Shown: one piece after another, positions 33,395 through 42,608 of the stretch
Layout: each line of letters starts with the position of its first letter
Numbering within the stretch: the first letter of the stretch is position 1
Origin: Dechloromonas denitrificans
Lineage (GTDB): Bacteria > Pseudomonadota > Gammaproteobacteria > Burkholderiales > Rhodocyclaceae
Assembly (NCBI RefSeq): GCF_020510685.1
Contig: NZ_CP075185.1
Coordinates: 2,604,001 to 2,668,000 of the forward strand
Length of the DNA: 64,000 nucleotides
Direction: 5' to 3'
The notes under the pieces: generated by a model
Database searches by the model: none
Told to the model about the DNA's origin: nothing
Seen by the model: the letters and a program-made list of their open reading frames with translations, nothing else
Program-made: the position numbers and the translations under genes

Positions 33395-35827
33395 TCACCG
33401 GACCGCTGGCGACTCTGACGCAGCGTGCTTGAATTGAGGTGACGTTCGCCTCCGGGAGCGCAAGCCAATAGATAATGCATATAAGATCAGCAGATAATAG
33501 AGAAAAGCCAAGCGTGGCACGTCTGTCAGGCTATCGAACATGCCAACAGCCAAAAATCCAATGATCGCGGCAGTCAGGTAGGGCGCTAGCTCATGCTGTC
33601 GGGCTCGGCCCAAATTCAAGCGCCATAGCGCGCTAGCGGTAAGCAGCAGGAAGACCATCAAACCCAAAGTACCTTGATCAAACATTACATTCACTAGCAG
33701 ATTCTTGGCATGCCATGGCATGTGGTCGTGATCACTGCTGAAGAACCAGCGCTGCATTTGATTATTGAACCCACTGTTTTCCAGAAGATTTTCGCTTCCG
33801 ACGGTGGTCAGCACCACATCGTCGATATCAGCAGTTCCACTCTGGTTGCCAATCCCCAATGAAAACATCTTTAATCTTGGTGCATACCAAGGGCCACCGT
33901 TTAATGCGGGGCCTTCCAGTCGAATATGTGCAGACTGCCACTCACCGTGGGTCGCCTTGATTGACGCTTGGCCAATTGCGCAGTTACCTACATAAAGCAG
34001 GTGCTTCTCGCAAACCTCCGCATGAATCGCCACATCCGCCTTGGCTCTGACTTTTAACTCAACCGAAAACGGACCATCCGAAGCGATGTCTATCCGCTGA
34101 GAAACCCGCAAGATATCTCCAAAGCTCATTGGGTGGCGTGGAGCGGAGAGAGAGAGCATTGAATTGCCCTCTTGCTCCTTGATTTGATACGTCCCTGGAA
34201 AGTCACCAGTCGGGATTGCAAAATAATAGTTTGCCGGAAACCTTCCCAAACCTTTGCCAAAGGTCATATCCCACGGCGTTTGGAGCATGCCTATTGTTTG
34301 CGCCCAATGCGTTTTCCGCCCATCAAGATCTTTTCCGGAGGTGGAGAAGCGTTCTTCCATATAGCCCCCACCAACAAATACAGCTATCACCGCACTAGTT
34401 GCAACGGCAGTCGTTAGCAAACCACCTTGCCAACGTAGATCATTCGGCCAAAGTGGCTGCCTGGAAAAAGTATTCCAAACAAATAAAACGAAAAGCATTG
34501 ATAGCGCGCAGCCCATTCCCCGCAACGCCTCTACCCCCCCCCAAAAATCTGCAACATTTGCGGCAGAAAGCATCAACGCAACAAAGCTGGTCGTACAGAT
34601 GTATGCCCTGCCTTGAGGTTTCTTTGTTGGTTGCCAATATATTGTCAAAAACGTTACAAAGAACAGAAGCCCATAAAGCACATATGGGCCTTTGGGCAAA
34701 AAATTGGCTAAAACAACCAGCAGCGTACCTGACAACAAACCGGCCAAACCACCGGCAAAAAACTGCGTGAAGGACATGCCCCTCAGCACGAAGGGAATTG
34801 ATATCGAAATGGCCACAAGCCCCAATAGCGCCGAGAGTGCGCGGTACCCTCCTGTGGGAAAAACGAGAGCAGCCATTGCGCCGAGAAACACCAGCGCGAT
34901 CATCCACCGCCCTATCCCCCAAGTTGACGGTTCGAGTCCTTTCACTGCTGGTTTCAAATACCCGCGTGTTTGCCATGCCAGCAATGGCAAGGAAATAATC
35001 AGCGCCAGATAAACGCCCCGGGAAAACGTTGTCAACGCTGCATACAGGCCAAGCCCGATCAAGCACATTGATAGCGCAAACTGCACGGTACTCCGAGAAT
35101 TCCGCAGAGCCCAGATGGCAAATGGAAATGTCAGAAGCAACCATCCATCGAGTGCGGCACCACCAACATGCATTTCCCAAAATAGGGCGGTCGACCGGTA
35201 ATCGCTTGAGAAATTCAGCAGATCGGTAAAGGCCAGACGTTCCCATAGCGCTGCCAGCGAAGCAGCACCGAGGCCAATCGCGATGCCCAAGGCCAATTTA
35301 CCGCCAGTTTTGTTTTCCGGGGAATCTTGAAATCTTGTGATTAATGGAATCAACAGCAGCGCAAAAAAGAAACTCTTGCCAATTCGCAGGCTGTTCATCG
35401 GGCCATCGTAGCCTTGAAACCAACTAAAGTGGAAACCACCTGCATCAGCAAACCCACGGGTCATGGATATCAGAATCGATATTGACATCAGGGTAGCCAA
35501 CACAAGACACAGCGACGATGTACGCTGCTGGCTAGAACGCTCCCTTCCATCAATGCCGCATCTGGCATACCCACCTGCTGCACTAGCGAGAATTAGTAAA
35601 TCAAGTTCCTCAAAACTTATCCAGCCGGTCCACGGAGCAAACCCAATCACCGGCAAAATCGCAGGAATAATGACAAGCAAATGACTTGGTCTATAAAAAA
35701 CAAGCAATGCGCAGAGAAGAAAGCAAACAAATGCCGTGAACTGACCAATCGGGTAGTTCAAAGCCAAAACACTTCCAGCCACCAATGCAGCAAGGGCCAC
35801 CAGCAGATTTATGGCGCTGCTTAACAT
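33395..35827 (-). CDS. O-antigen ligase/polymerase (Wzy/WaaL superfamily), long form
   Basis: 810 aa, ATG 35827 with AAGG about 7 bases upstream. N-terminal 430 residues hold about ten membrane helices with the superfamily motif TTFSRGVYLALIISLPLLAW and AALDGWLLLTFPFAIW. Then a large predicted periplasmic part (about 500-725) with HWAQTIGMLQTPWDMTFGKGLGRFP and a beta-rich segment (LSLSAPRHPMSFG to NSGFNNQMQRWFF) resembling a carbohydrate-binding sandwich, followed by the late conserved HDHMPWHAKNLLVNVMFDQGTLGL and final helices. The usual length for Wzy/WaaL proteins is about 400-450 aa, so this one is nearly double. It probably polymerises or ligates glycan units in the periplasm. A G9 run lies in the coding strand. 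Confidence 0.85.
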   Translation of the reverse strand: MLSSAINLLVALAALVAGSVLALNYPIGQFTAFVCFLLCALLVFYRPSHLLVIIPAILPVIGFAPWTGWISFEELDLLILASAAGGYARCGIDGRERSSQQRTSSLCLVLATLMSISILISMTRGFADAGGFHFSWFQGYDGPMNSLRIGKSFFFALLLIPLITRFQDSPENKTGGKLALGIAIGLGAASLAALWERLAFTDLLNFSSDYRSTALFWEMHVGGAALDGWLLLTFPFAIWALRNSRSTVQFALSMCLIGLGLYAALTTFSRGVYLALIISLPLLAWQTRGYLKPAVKGLEPSTWGIGRWMIALVFLGAMAALVFPTGGYRALSALLGLVAISISIPFVLRGMSFTQFFAGGLAGLLSGTLLVVLANFLPKGPYVLYGLLFFVTFLTIYWQPTKKPQGRAYICTTSFVALMLSAANVADFWGGVEALRGMGCALSMLFVLFVWNTFSRQPLWPNDLRWQGGLLTTAVATSAVIAVFVGGGYMEERFSTSGKDLDGRKTHWAQTIGMLQTPWDMTFGKGLGRFPANYYFAIPTGDFPGTYQIKEQEGNSMLSLSAPRHPMSFGDILRVSQRIDIASDGPFSVELKVRAKADVAIHAEVCEKHLLYVGNCAIGQASIKATHGEWQSAHIRLEGPALNGGPWYAPRLKMFSLGIGNQSGTADIDDVVLTTVGSENLLENSGFNNQMQRWFFSSDHDHMPWHAKNLLVNVMFDQGTLGLMVFLLLTASALWRLNLGRARQHELAPYLTAAIIGFLAVGMFDSLTDVPRLAFLYYLLILYALSIGLRSRRRTSPQFKHAASESPAVR
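34534..34542 (-). repeat. Homopolymeric G9 tract inside the Wzy-like gene
   Basis: Nine C on the plus strand (G9 on the coding strand) lie within codons for a Trp-Gly-Gly-Val stretch. Slippage here would shift the frame in the middle of a surface-polysaccharide gene. Phase variation is only a possibility; nine is a modest length. Confidence 0.5.
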
Positions 35828-35882
35828 TTTTTTGCCTTGGCAAAATCAGGTGAAAGAGAAGCCGAATTTGAAGCCACAAGCA

Positions 35883-37133
35883 TCATCGTGCCGTGATTGA
35901 ATCAAGTAGTTTCGCCAATTGAGCGGTACGCCCTACTCGTGAGGCCTGTTCAATAGCCGGTGTAAGCGGCAAGGACGAGGCCCCTTTTGCGCGCCTGATC
36001 GCATCAATGAATGCTGGTAGGACGTCACAGATTTCCGAGCTTGAGTCGAGCCGTGCCATATCACTAGCCCCCGCATTCCGAAGCGTTGCAGCAGTATCCC
36101 CAAGCGGGTCGGTCAAAGCGAAAATTGGGCGCCTCGCCCTCAGATACTCGTAAATCTTCGCTGGTATTTGCTCATTGCAATTTGATGCCTGCATGACCAA
36201 TAACCCATCTGCATTAAGCATCTCGGCGAGCGCCTCCCGATATGGGATGGGTGGCTGACAATCGATAAATTCAGCAACGTCGTATTTTTTGGCCAGTGAG
36301 TTGAGCAAATCATCATGTACAGATGCTCGGAAGCGAATTTTTAAAGTGCCGGCCTGAATCTTCCCCGATGTTTTTAGCTGGCCAAGCGCTGCAAAAAACT
36401 GCGTCGGGTCTCTTTCTTCCGGGTAAACAATGCCGCTATGTAGCAATGTGACTGCTTTCGGATGAATTTTTTGATTCAGAGGGCCAATACTCTCCACTTC
36501 GGCAAACGTTTCTTCATCGTAACCATTTTCGAGCACCACGATGCGCTCTGCTGAATTTGGATATCTCGAGCGGTAAGTCTGCGCTGCGCCGGGGGTGGTA
36601 AAGGTACTGTAACTTGCCGTCGACAAAGTCCGCTCTTCAATCGATTTGTAACTTTGCCAAACGAGCGGGTCGGCTGGATATCCGTCCTGCGCCATCGGAT
36701 CACGGAAGTCGGCAATCCATGGCAAGCCACTTCGCCTTTGAAGCTCGGCGCCAATCAAGTGCGCCGTCGCAATTGGATAGGTTGACCAAATGGCCTGCGG
36801 CTTGAACTCTCTGATCATTCGCATTCCTTCACGAACAGCTCCGATTTTCCAGCTTACCCAACGATCAGGGCGGGCCATCGCACCAATATAGCGACCGGCA
36901 ATGGAGAGATGGCGTGCAGTATCAAGGGCAAAGGCCCGTCGAACCACCACCCCCTCAGGAATATCCTTCATAAGATCTTCACTGGTACGCTCGTAGGCGC
37001 GGGGGTCCGCCGAGAGAACGATGGGCTCCCAATCGAACTTTGGTAAATGCTGCACAAAACGCAATGTGCGCTGAATCCCGCTGCTGCCAGCCAAAGGGGG
37101 GAAATGGTAGGCAATAATTAATAAGCGTTTCAT
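35883..37133 (-). CDS. Glycosyltransferase, GT4-like
   Basis: 416 aa, ATG 37133; no clear ribosome site in the AT-rich leader. N-terminus LLIIAYHFPPLAGSSGIQRTLRFVQHLPKFDWEPIVL is that of GT4 proteins with a P-P-x-x-G-G loop. Further motifs: WIADFRDPMAQDGYP, VVLENGYDEETF, LLHSGIVYPEERDP at the domain junction and the shortened donor site NEQIPAKIYEYLRARRPIFAL. It presumably transfers one sugar on the cytoplasmic side. It lies between the GNAT protein genes upstream (same strand) and the Wzy-like gene downstream. Confidence 0.88.
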   Translation of the reverse strand: MKRLLIIAYHFPPLAGSSGIQRTLRFVQHLPKFDWEPIVLSADPRAYERTSEDLMKDIPEGVVVRRAFALDTARHLSIAGRYIGAMARPDRWVSWKIGAVREGMRMIREFKPQAIWSTYPIATAHLIGAELQRRSGLPWIADFRDPMAQDGYPADPLVWQSYKSIEERTLSTASYSTFTTPGAAQTYRSRYPNSAERIVVLENGYDEETFAEVESIGPLNQKIHPKAVTLLHSGIVYPEERDPTQFFAALGQLKTSGKIQAGTLKIRFRASVHDDLLNSLAKKYDVAEFIDCQPPIPYREALAEMLNADGLLVMQASNCNEQIPAKIYEYLRARRPIFALTDPLGDTAATLRNAGASDMARLDSSSEICDVLPAFIDAIRRAKGASSLPLTPAIEQASRVGRTAQLAKLLDSITAR

Positions 37134-37180
37134 GTTTTTCTATTGAGAAGCTAGTGGCGATATTTTGTATTGATCAGTGG

Positions 37181-38233
37181 TCAGGTTTCAGAAGGCAATG
37201 GCAGCTGCTGAGATAGCTGATCAACCGGTGGAGAAAGATACGCATGTATTTTTTTTAGCCACCCCCAGCGATAATCAGTAGCGTGGTAGAGGGTGCGATT
37301 TTGCGTTGTCCAGCGGGTGTGCCATTCCATGACCTTGCCATAGAATTCGATCCGGGAAAACTTGTGCTCTTCAAATAATTGCCGAAACTCATCCTGGCGC
37401 ATTAACGTTGATGGTGAAACGGTCTTATAGGATTCGTCGTAAGCCGTTTTCAGGATCACGATAACTTTGTCATCGTTTATACACAGATCCATTGCAACAA
37501 CCTTTTCGCCAAACCAATAGCGGTATATGCGCCCACGCCCTAGGCTGCAAAAATTTTTCAGCATTTCGCGATAGAAATGACCTTGAGCGTTGTCCGGACG
37601 GATCGCAGTGCCATCGGCTGCCTTCCAGCCTGCACTCTCAAGCAGGCCATAATCTTCAATCGCCTTTGCAACATCCGCAGGGGTGCTTATGCATTCAATC
37701 CGGGTATTGATGCCTTCGGCCTGCAGCTTGTTACGCTGCTTACGGGTATTTTGCTTGAGGTTTTTACCGCGTGCTTCCCAGTACGCTTCAAAACCACCTT
37801 CAATGTCGACCCATGCAGTCTTGATGTAGTCCTGGGTACGTACTTTAGGGCTATCCTCTGCTCGAACCTGAATTTGCGGATCAAGTTGGCTGACTCCGAT
37901 AGCCAGAGTCAGGCCAGGAAGTCGGCGCATCAACTCATTGCAGGCGGAGATCAGATCAATGTTCCCATTTGTCACCCAAGCCCCCAGAGGAAGTTGTGAG
38001 GGTTGAAAAGTCTGCCAAATATTTTTTCGCCCCCTTTGCATAATGGCTGCAGCACAAAGTTGACCGTCAGCATGATGCAGGCACAGCAGCTCTTCCCCTG
38101 TACCGAAGATATCCAGTATGGGCAGCAGGAATGCCGACTCGAGAAACGGAGTCCCCGGGCGGGAGCTTACCAGGGTATCCCACTCAATTTTAAAATCGGC
38201 AAATTGCGCAATAGGATGAATGGTCCAGATCAT
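37181..38233 (-). CDS. GNAT/FemAB-like acyltransferase (single module)
   Basis: 350 aa from ATG 38233 (AAGAGA upstream); an upstream in-frame start (38302) would overlap the neighbouring gene. The fold is of the BioF2/FemAB-type GNAT group: YWEARGKNLKQNTRKQRNKL, LESAGWKAADGTAI, GHFYREMLKNF, MDLCINDDKVIVILKTAYDES and RIEFYGKVMEWHTRWT. It is clearly paralogous to the N-terminal half of the adjacent double protein (shared ESAGWK, GTA, VILKT-YDES). Such proteins acylate, or aminoacylate from tRNA, a sugar or lipid-linked precursor; the donor is not predictable. It is in the minus-strand glycan island. Confidence 0.82.
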   Translation of the reverse strand: MIWTIHPIAQFADFKIEWDTLVSSRPGTPFLESAFLLPILDIFGTGEELLCLHHADGQLCAAAIMQRGRKNIWQTFQPSQLPLGAWVTNGNIDLISACNELMRRLPGLTLAIGVSQLDPQIQVRAEDSPKVRTQDYIKTAWVDIEGGFEAYWEARGKNLKQNTRKQRNKLQAEGINTRIECISTPADVAKAIEDYGLLESAGWKAADGTAIRPDNAQGHFYREMLKNFCSLGRGRIYRYWFGEKVVAMDLCINDDKVIVILKTAYDESYKTVSPSTLMRQDEFRQLFEEHKFSRIEFYGKVMEWHTRWTTQNRTLYHATDYRWGWLKKIHAYLSPPVDQLSQQLPLPSET

Positions 38234-38266
38234 TTTTAGTCTCTTGGGGCAAGTATGGAGGGAATA

Positions 38267-38276
38267 CTCAATTGAG
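38267..38276. other. Perfect 10-bp palindrome between the two GNAT genes
   Basis: CTCAATTGAG is an uninterrupted palindrome in the 58-base gap, and ATACTCAA occurs twice 24 bases apart (38264 and 38288). It could be a regulator site, but may be chance. Confidence 0.25.
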
Positions 38277-38291
38277 ATATCGGTCAGATAC

Positions 38292-40457
38292 TCAACTAGC
38301 ACGACTACCCAGGTATTTTTTTTTAAGAATAATTTCTTTGAGCTTTTTTCCAGCTAGTTTGGTAACTCGTCCGGCAATTTCTTTAATCAGCAATAGGCAA
38401 CCAATCGCGGTACGTGGGTTGTAAGCCACTATTCCCCAGCGTTCTCGACGATCGCTCATCCAGATTTTCTTATACTCGTCATCACCGATCAGGAAGTCGA
38501 CCTCCTTGACGTTATCCTGCTCAATCACGTGTTTCAGCAAATAACTGGTCAGCACGGTTCCCGGTGAAAGAGCGGCAAACGCCTTGTGGTATGCAACTTT
38601 ATAAATACTGGCCTTATCTTGGCCGACAATCCACAATTGCGCAGCGATTGGTCTTCCCTGTAGCCGTGCAATACCAAGGCGCAACATACCGATGGCAGAT
38701 AGCCTGCGGATCAGCGAGGGTACGAAGTCGGGATAGGGCTCAGGAATTTTCCAGCTGGCGGTATAGACCTCCTGAAAGTCCAAGATTGCCTGTTCAACCC
38801 CATCGGCATTTGTCACTACTTCAAGCGTTCCACCTTGTGCAGCAAAATCCTTGTTCCGGCGCTTGATACTGCTCCGCAGGTTGGCACTTCGCTTTTTGAG
38901 ATACCCCTCCCAATTAAAGTCGACTGTGAGAAACCAGTTGCCAAAACAAAAAAATCTGAAAGGTATCCAGCCGATTGCCCGTAATTCGTTCACCAGACCG
39001 TTGAAGGCCGGTGATTCGGGATCCATCGGAGCAAAACGCATGACATGTGCCCCACCATGGTCACGAGAGGCGGAAGCGAGCACGTGCCTGACGGTGAGTA
39101 GATCGCTATCGTTGATTAGCAACGGGGTGTAAAGCGATGTGTAGTAGTTGCCCAGCGCCTCAACAGTGCGAATGCGGCCTTCTGTAGTCAGCCGTAGCGG
39201 GATGATCGTCGATGAAATACTTCTTCCGGCTACGAAGTAGTAGCGCACACCGGAATCGTTCGGGTAAACGTTATTCTGAAGAAGCTCGAACCAGTCAACT
39301 GAGACCTCGATGTTGTCACGAGCGGAAAACTGTTGAAGATCGCCAAGCTCGGCAGCAAGGCCGTCAATCCTGGAGCAGTTCTTGACTGCAACTGGCTCCC
39401 CGATGCTAGCTGGATTTGCACCTTTGCGATCGACTCCGCTCAACACTTGCCACAATACTTTGAGAATCGAGAAGGCAGCGACGTAAGAATCGCTCTTGAA
39501 TATTTGAATATTTTGAATGGTGCAACCAAAGTTGGCCCATTCGGCTTGGTCACTGGTGGCGTTGGTGTAGAACTCGATAGTCCTGCCCGATTGACTCGCC
39601 AGCTCTTCTTCAATAATGCGATAGAGCAATAATCGACCAGGAGCGAAACGAGCCAGCGATTCGTCATAAGTCGTTTTGAGAATGACAACCATTTTATCGT
39701 TGGCAATCACCAAGCGGGAAGCCGCCAGTTGCGCCCCAATCGACAGTTCGTAGACTGTAGCCTGCTCTGACAGGGCAAAGCGACTGAGAATTTCCGAATA
39801 AAACAGTCCTTGTTCATTGTCGATGGAAACCGCAGTTCCAGCAGCCCCTTTCCATCCAGCAGTTTCCAGTTCACCAAAGCGCGCAACGCCAATACTCATG
39901 TCAGCCGTAGTCACGGATTTAGAGAGAAGTGGAGTAGTCGACTCTTTTTCCGAGCGATTGAAATAGCGACGAACGTTGGCTCTTAAATTTTTTGAGCGCG
40001 TGTTCCAGTAGTCCGCGAATCGGATATCGGGATGAATTCCGATCGTATAGGCATGTGGAGAAACGATCTGTGCTGGTTTGAATCGCGAGAAATCAGGTGA
40101 ATAGCGTGGATCTACGGCGTAAAACTCGATTGTCCAAGCAAAACCAGGAAGTGATTTTAGTAAGCTATCCAGAAGCCGGGCGTCACCAAAAAGCAGCGCG
40201 GTGACTTGAACTTGCGATGGACGATAGGTTGACCAACGCCCCATGCCATCTGGCTGTAAAATCAAGGCGCCTGAAATGACGCCATTCGACCGGTGGATAC
40301 AGAGTTTCTCTTTTCCGCTGGCAAAGAAATTGAGCAGCGGACCGACAAAGCGACTGTCGAAGTAAGGGTGGCTGTCATAGAGTTCAGCATTCAGACGATC
40401 CCAGTCATCGGCATATGTCGGAAATATTGTCTTCGCGGGGTAAATTTCCCAAGACAT
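38292..40457 (-). CDS. Tandem double GNAT/FemAB-like protein
   Basis: 721 aa from ATG 40457, which overlaps the previous stop as TGATG; the frame opens at 40592 inside the upstream gene. Two GNAT modules are visible. Module 1 (about 1-340) has NTRSKNLRANVRRYFNR, ELETAGWKGAAGTAV, LFYSEILSRF, VILKTTYDES. Module 2 (about 365-700) has YLKKRSANLRSSIKRRN, VYTASWKIPEPYPDF, IYKVAYHKAFAALSPGTVLTSYLLKHVIE and VDFLIGDDEYKKIWM. The second module resembles the common GNAT/FemAB-like proteins of polysaccharide loci, while module 1 matches the neighbouring single-module protein. It probably carries out two sequential or coupled acyl transfers on a glycan precursor. An A9 run lies near the C-terminus. Confidence 0.82.
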   Translation of the reverse strand: MSWEIYPAKTIFPTYADDWDRLNAELYDSHPYFDSRFVGPLLNFFASGKEKLCIHRSNGVISGALILQPDGMGRWSTYRPSQVQVTALLFGDARLLDSLLKSLPGFAWTIEFYAVDPRYSPDFSRFKPAQIVSPHAYTIGIHPDIRFADYWNTRSKNLRANVRRYFNRSEKESTTPLLSKSVTTADMSIGVARFGELETAGWKGAAGTAVSIDNEQGLFYSEILSRFALSEQATVYELSIGAQLAASRLVIANDKMVVILKTTYDESLARFAPGRLLLYRIIEEELASQSGRTIEFYTNATSDQAEWANFGCTIQNIQIFKSDSYVAAFSILKVLWQVLSGVDRKGANPASIGEPVAVKNCSRIDGLAAELGDLQQFSARDNIEVSVDWFELLQNNVYPNDSGVRYYFVAGRSISSTIIPLRLTTEGRIRTVEALGNYYTSLYTPLLINDSDLLTVRHVLASASRDHGGAHVMRFAPMDPESPAFNGLVNELRAIGWIPFRFFCFGNWFLTVDFNWEGYLKKRSANLRSSIKRRNKDFAAQGGTLEVVTNADGVEQAILDFQEVYTASWKIPEPYPDFVPSLIRRLSAIGMLRLGIARLQGRPIAAQLWIVGQDKASIYKVAYHKAFAALSPGTVLTSYLLKHVIEQDNVKEVDFLIGDDEYKKIWMSDRRERWGIVAYNPRTAIGCLLLIKEIAGRVTKLAGKKLKEIILKKKYLGSRAS

Positions 40458-41653
40458 CACTGAACGCCAACGACCGGGAGAGCGAGCGTTTTTCTCACCA
40501 CCGCAACCATCCACCCCATTTCGTCTTCGCTCAATGACTGATGACATGGCAAATGGAGCAAATGAAGACGGTAGTCTTCGGCAACCGCGCAATCGGAAAC
40601 CACCATTTCATCCCAACGCCATACCGGAAGCCCCAACAGCTTCAACCAGTAAAAATGAGGCGTTGGATAATTCAGATAGAGCGGAAACATATAGGGGGCG
40701 GCATGGGCAGGAATTTCCGGATATAGCACATGGCAATTAGGCACATCCGAAAGAGCGGTAACCCAGCGACGATAATTTTCCTGCCTGCGGGAAAGGTTGT
40801 TTGTCGCTGATGAATGACTGGTCAGCCACCGGGAACTAAGAAGGGATGCCGTTGTGGCAGAAGCCGGTGAATACTGGATCGATTGCGCTGAGCGTTCAAT
40901 GCGTTGATCAACCCCTGGCTTTAGAGAGTCAAAGACAAGAGAATCAAGCCGCCGATCAATCTGTTCGAGATCATTTTTTGAAAGTTTTGGCAATCTGGAC
41001 TTTTCGATGGTGCTTTTGATTCCGCGAAGTTCACAAAGCAGACCAGCAGACTCGGTTTTCACGCCGTCCAGAAAATGGGCATCTTGCGCTGCAAGCAAGC
41101 CGCCGTCGGTGCAGGGGAAAAACTTGTACGGGCTTGAGGCAATGAATTTCCCGTAAAGGCCGGCACCGCATGCCCGATATCGCTCGGTAAACAGGACGTG
41201 CGAGCAATCCTCAACCAGGACAATCCCTTTATCATCCGCCCATTGTTTCAACCGCGAAAAATCCCGGACCAATCCAAAAAAATGGGTCGCCAGCAATGCC
41301 TTTACCGGCACGGTCGATTCGGCGTAAATCTGGTCCAGACTATGCAGATCGGGCATCAGATCGGGCTTCAGCGAATAAAGCAGGACTGGTGCCCCTAACG
41401 CCAAGGCCGGATCAAGCATCGTTACGCAATGGTAGGCCGGCGCTAGTAACGCACCGTGCTGACCAACGCCAGCAAGGCGAAAAGCTTCGCCGAGCGCATA
41501 GCGGCCGCGACTGAAGTGTCGGAAGCCGATATCCGGGAAGGCACTCTTTTCGTTTGACGACACCGAGTAATCGAATGTCGAGGGCAAGATCGGCACGCGC
41601 GGTTTCGGAAATTGGCAGGTCGAAGGATCAAAGATCCAATAGTCGAGGGGCAC
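40457..41653 (-). CDS. DegT/DnrJ/EryC1-like PLP-dependent enzyme
   Basis: 398 aa from GTG 41653; an in-frame stop lies two codons upstream, so this is the only start. Fold-type I aspartate aminotransferase superfamily, DegT-like: RGRYALGEAFRLAGVGQHGALLAPAYHCVTML (cofactor phosphate region), GIVLVEDCSHVLF (Asp that pairs with the pyridine N) and SSPYKFFPCTDGG, with the likely Schiff-base Lys near residue 180. DegT enzymes usually aminate keto-sugars; this divergent member may use another substrate. It is translationally coupled to the double GNAT gene, suggesting an amine made here is acylated by that protein (inference). Confidence 0.82.
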   Translation of the reverse strand: MPLDYWIFDPSTCQFPKPRVPILPSTFDYSVSSNEKSAFPDIGFRHFSRGRYALGEAFRLAGVGQHGALLAPAYHCVTMLDPALALGAPVLLYSLKPDLMPDLHSLDQIYAESTVPVKALLATHFFGLVRDFSRLKQWADDKGIVLVEDCSHVLFTERYRACGAGLYGKFIASSPYKFFPCTDGGLLAAQDAHFLDGVKTESAGLLCELRGIKSTIEKSRLPKLSKNDLEQIDRRLDSLVFDSLKPGVDQRIERSAQSIQYSPASATTASLLSSRWLTSHSSATNNLSRRQENYRRWVTALSDVPNCHVLYPEIPAHAAPYMFPLYLNYPTPHFYWLKLLGLPVWRWDEMVVSDCAVAEDYRLHLLHLPCHQSLSEDEMGWMVAVVRKTLALPVVGVQ

Positions 41654-41732
41654 GATTTATCTGAATGGAATTGAATGCTGACTCTTATAAATGATCAGAA
41701 GCTTGGCGACAAGGATGGCAAGCTCCAAATTC

Positions 41733-42608
41733 TTATTTAGCATAATCCACTACCCTGACGGAGGTTTCAATCCACGAAATCGTCATCGCTTCAACCGATT
41801 GGCGCCACTCGGCAGAAGAAAAGGTATGGTCTGCCCCAGCAATATCGACGCGCCTAAGACGGCTATTTTCAAGCGCAGCCGCCCCCTCCGAATCGGCCTG
41901 AATGGCTTCGATGAACTCCTTGGCCGTGTAGTCATCACCACTCAATATCAGCAGAACCTGCCCCTGAAATTCCTTTAAGGCCCTCATCATTTTTGTCTGG
42001 AAAGGCAGAACCGCGGCACCTGTCGTTAAATCAGAGGCTCGTCGTGCCTGCACAAAGCTCGCGACAAACCCGCCAAGCGCCCGGCCGATGCCGAGATTTC
42101 CGGTGAGCAGCTTGCGCCAGAACTCGACCTGCAACAGACGTTGACCGTAGTAATGTTTAATGTGTGTCTTGGCCAGGGTCGCCTCAGAGCGCACCCACGG
42201 ATTGAGCAAGACAAGCCCTGCTATTCGTGAATCGTGCGTGGCATCCCAGTAAAGGAGACTCGCCGATGCCGCATCACACAAGCCCCAAAGAACCACATTG
42301 CTTATCGTCGGGCATTGCTTTTGAAAGGCAGTAATGGCAGCTGATATGTCACCATTCAACCCTTGGAAATCCGCCAACTCCCCGCTGCTGTCACCCATGC
42401 CACAACAGTCAAAGCGCATCACCGGGTAACCGGCACTCGCTAGCGCGCGGGATAGCAAAAGAAATTGCCGATGGCTGCCGACCCGATATTGCGGCCCACC
42501 GACGACAACGAGAACGCCGGTGCCCCCCGACTGCTCCGGTAAGGTAACAATGCCAAGCAATTCATTTCCGGCACAAGGAAAGACGATGGCCTGTTCGGTC
42601 AAGCTCAT
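41733..42608 (-). CDS. Exosortase A-associated alpha/beta hydrolase 1
   Basis: 291 aa from ATG 42608 (ATGA overlap with hydrolase 2); an ATG two codons upstream is the alternative. Alpha/beta hydrolase fold: VVGGPQYRVGSHRQF (oxyanion region), RFDCCGMGDSSG, nucleophile elbow VLWGLCDAASASLL with Cys where Ser is usual (G-x-C-x-A), ILSGDDYTA (acid) and GADHTFSS (His). A Cys-Asp-His triad would fit a thioesterase or acyltransferase. It belongs to the conserved XrtA set with hydrolase 2, ACP, acyl-CoA ligase and PLP decarboxylase; its substrate may be an acyl-ACP (inference). Confidence 0.9.
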   Translation of the reverse strand: MSLTEQAIVFPCAGNELLGIVTLPEQSGGTGVLVVVGGPQYRVGSHRQFLLLSRALASAGYPVMRFDCCGMGDSSGELADFQGLNGDISAAITAFQKQCPTISNVVLWGLCDAASASLLYWDATHDSRIAGLVLLNPWVRSEATLAKTHIKHYYGQRLLQVEFWRKLLTGNLGIGRALGGFVASFVQARRASDLTTGAAVLPFQTKMMRALKEFQGQVLLILSGDDYTAKEFIEAIQADSEGAAALENSRLRRVDIAGADHTFSSAEWRQSVEAMTISWIETSVRVVDYAK

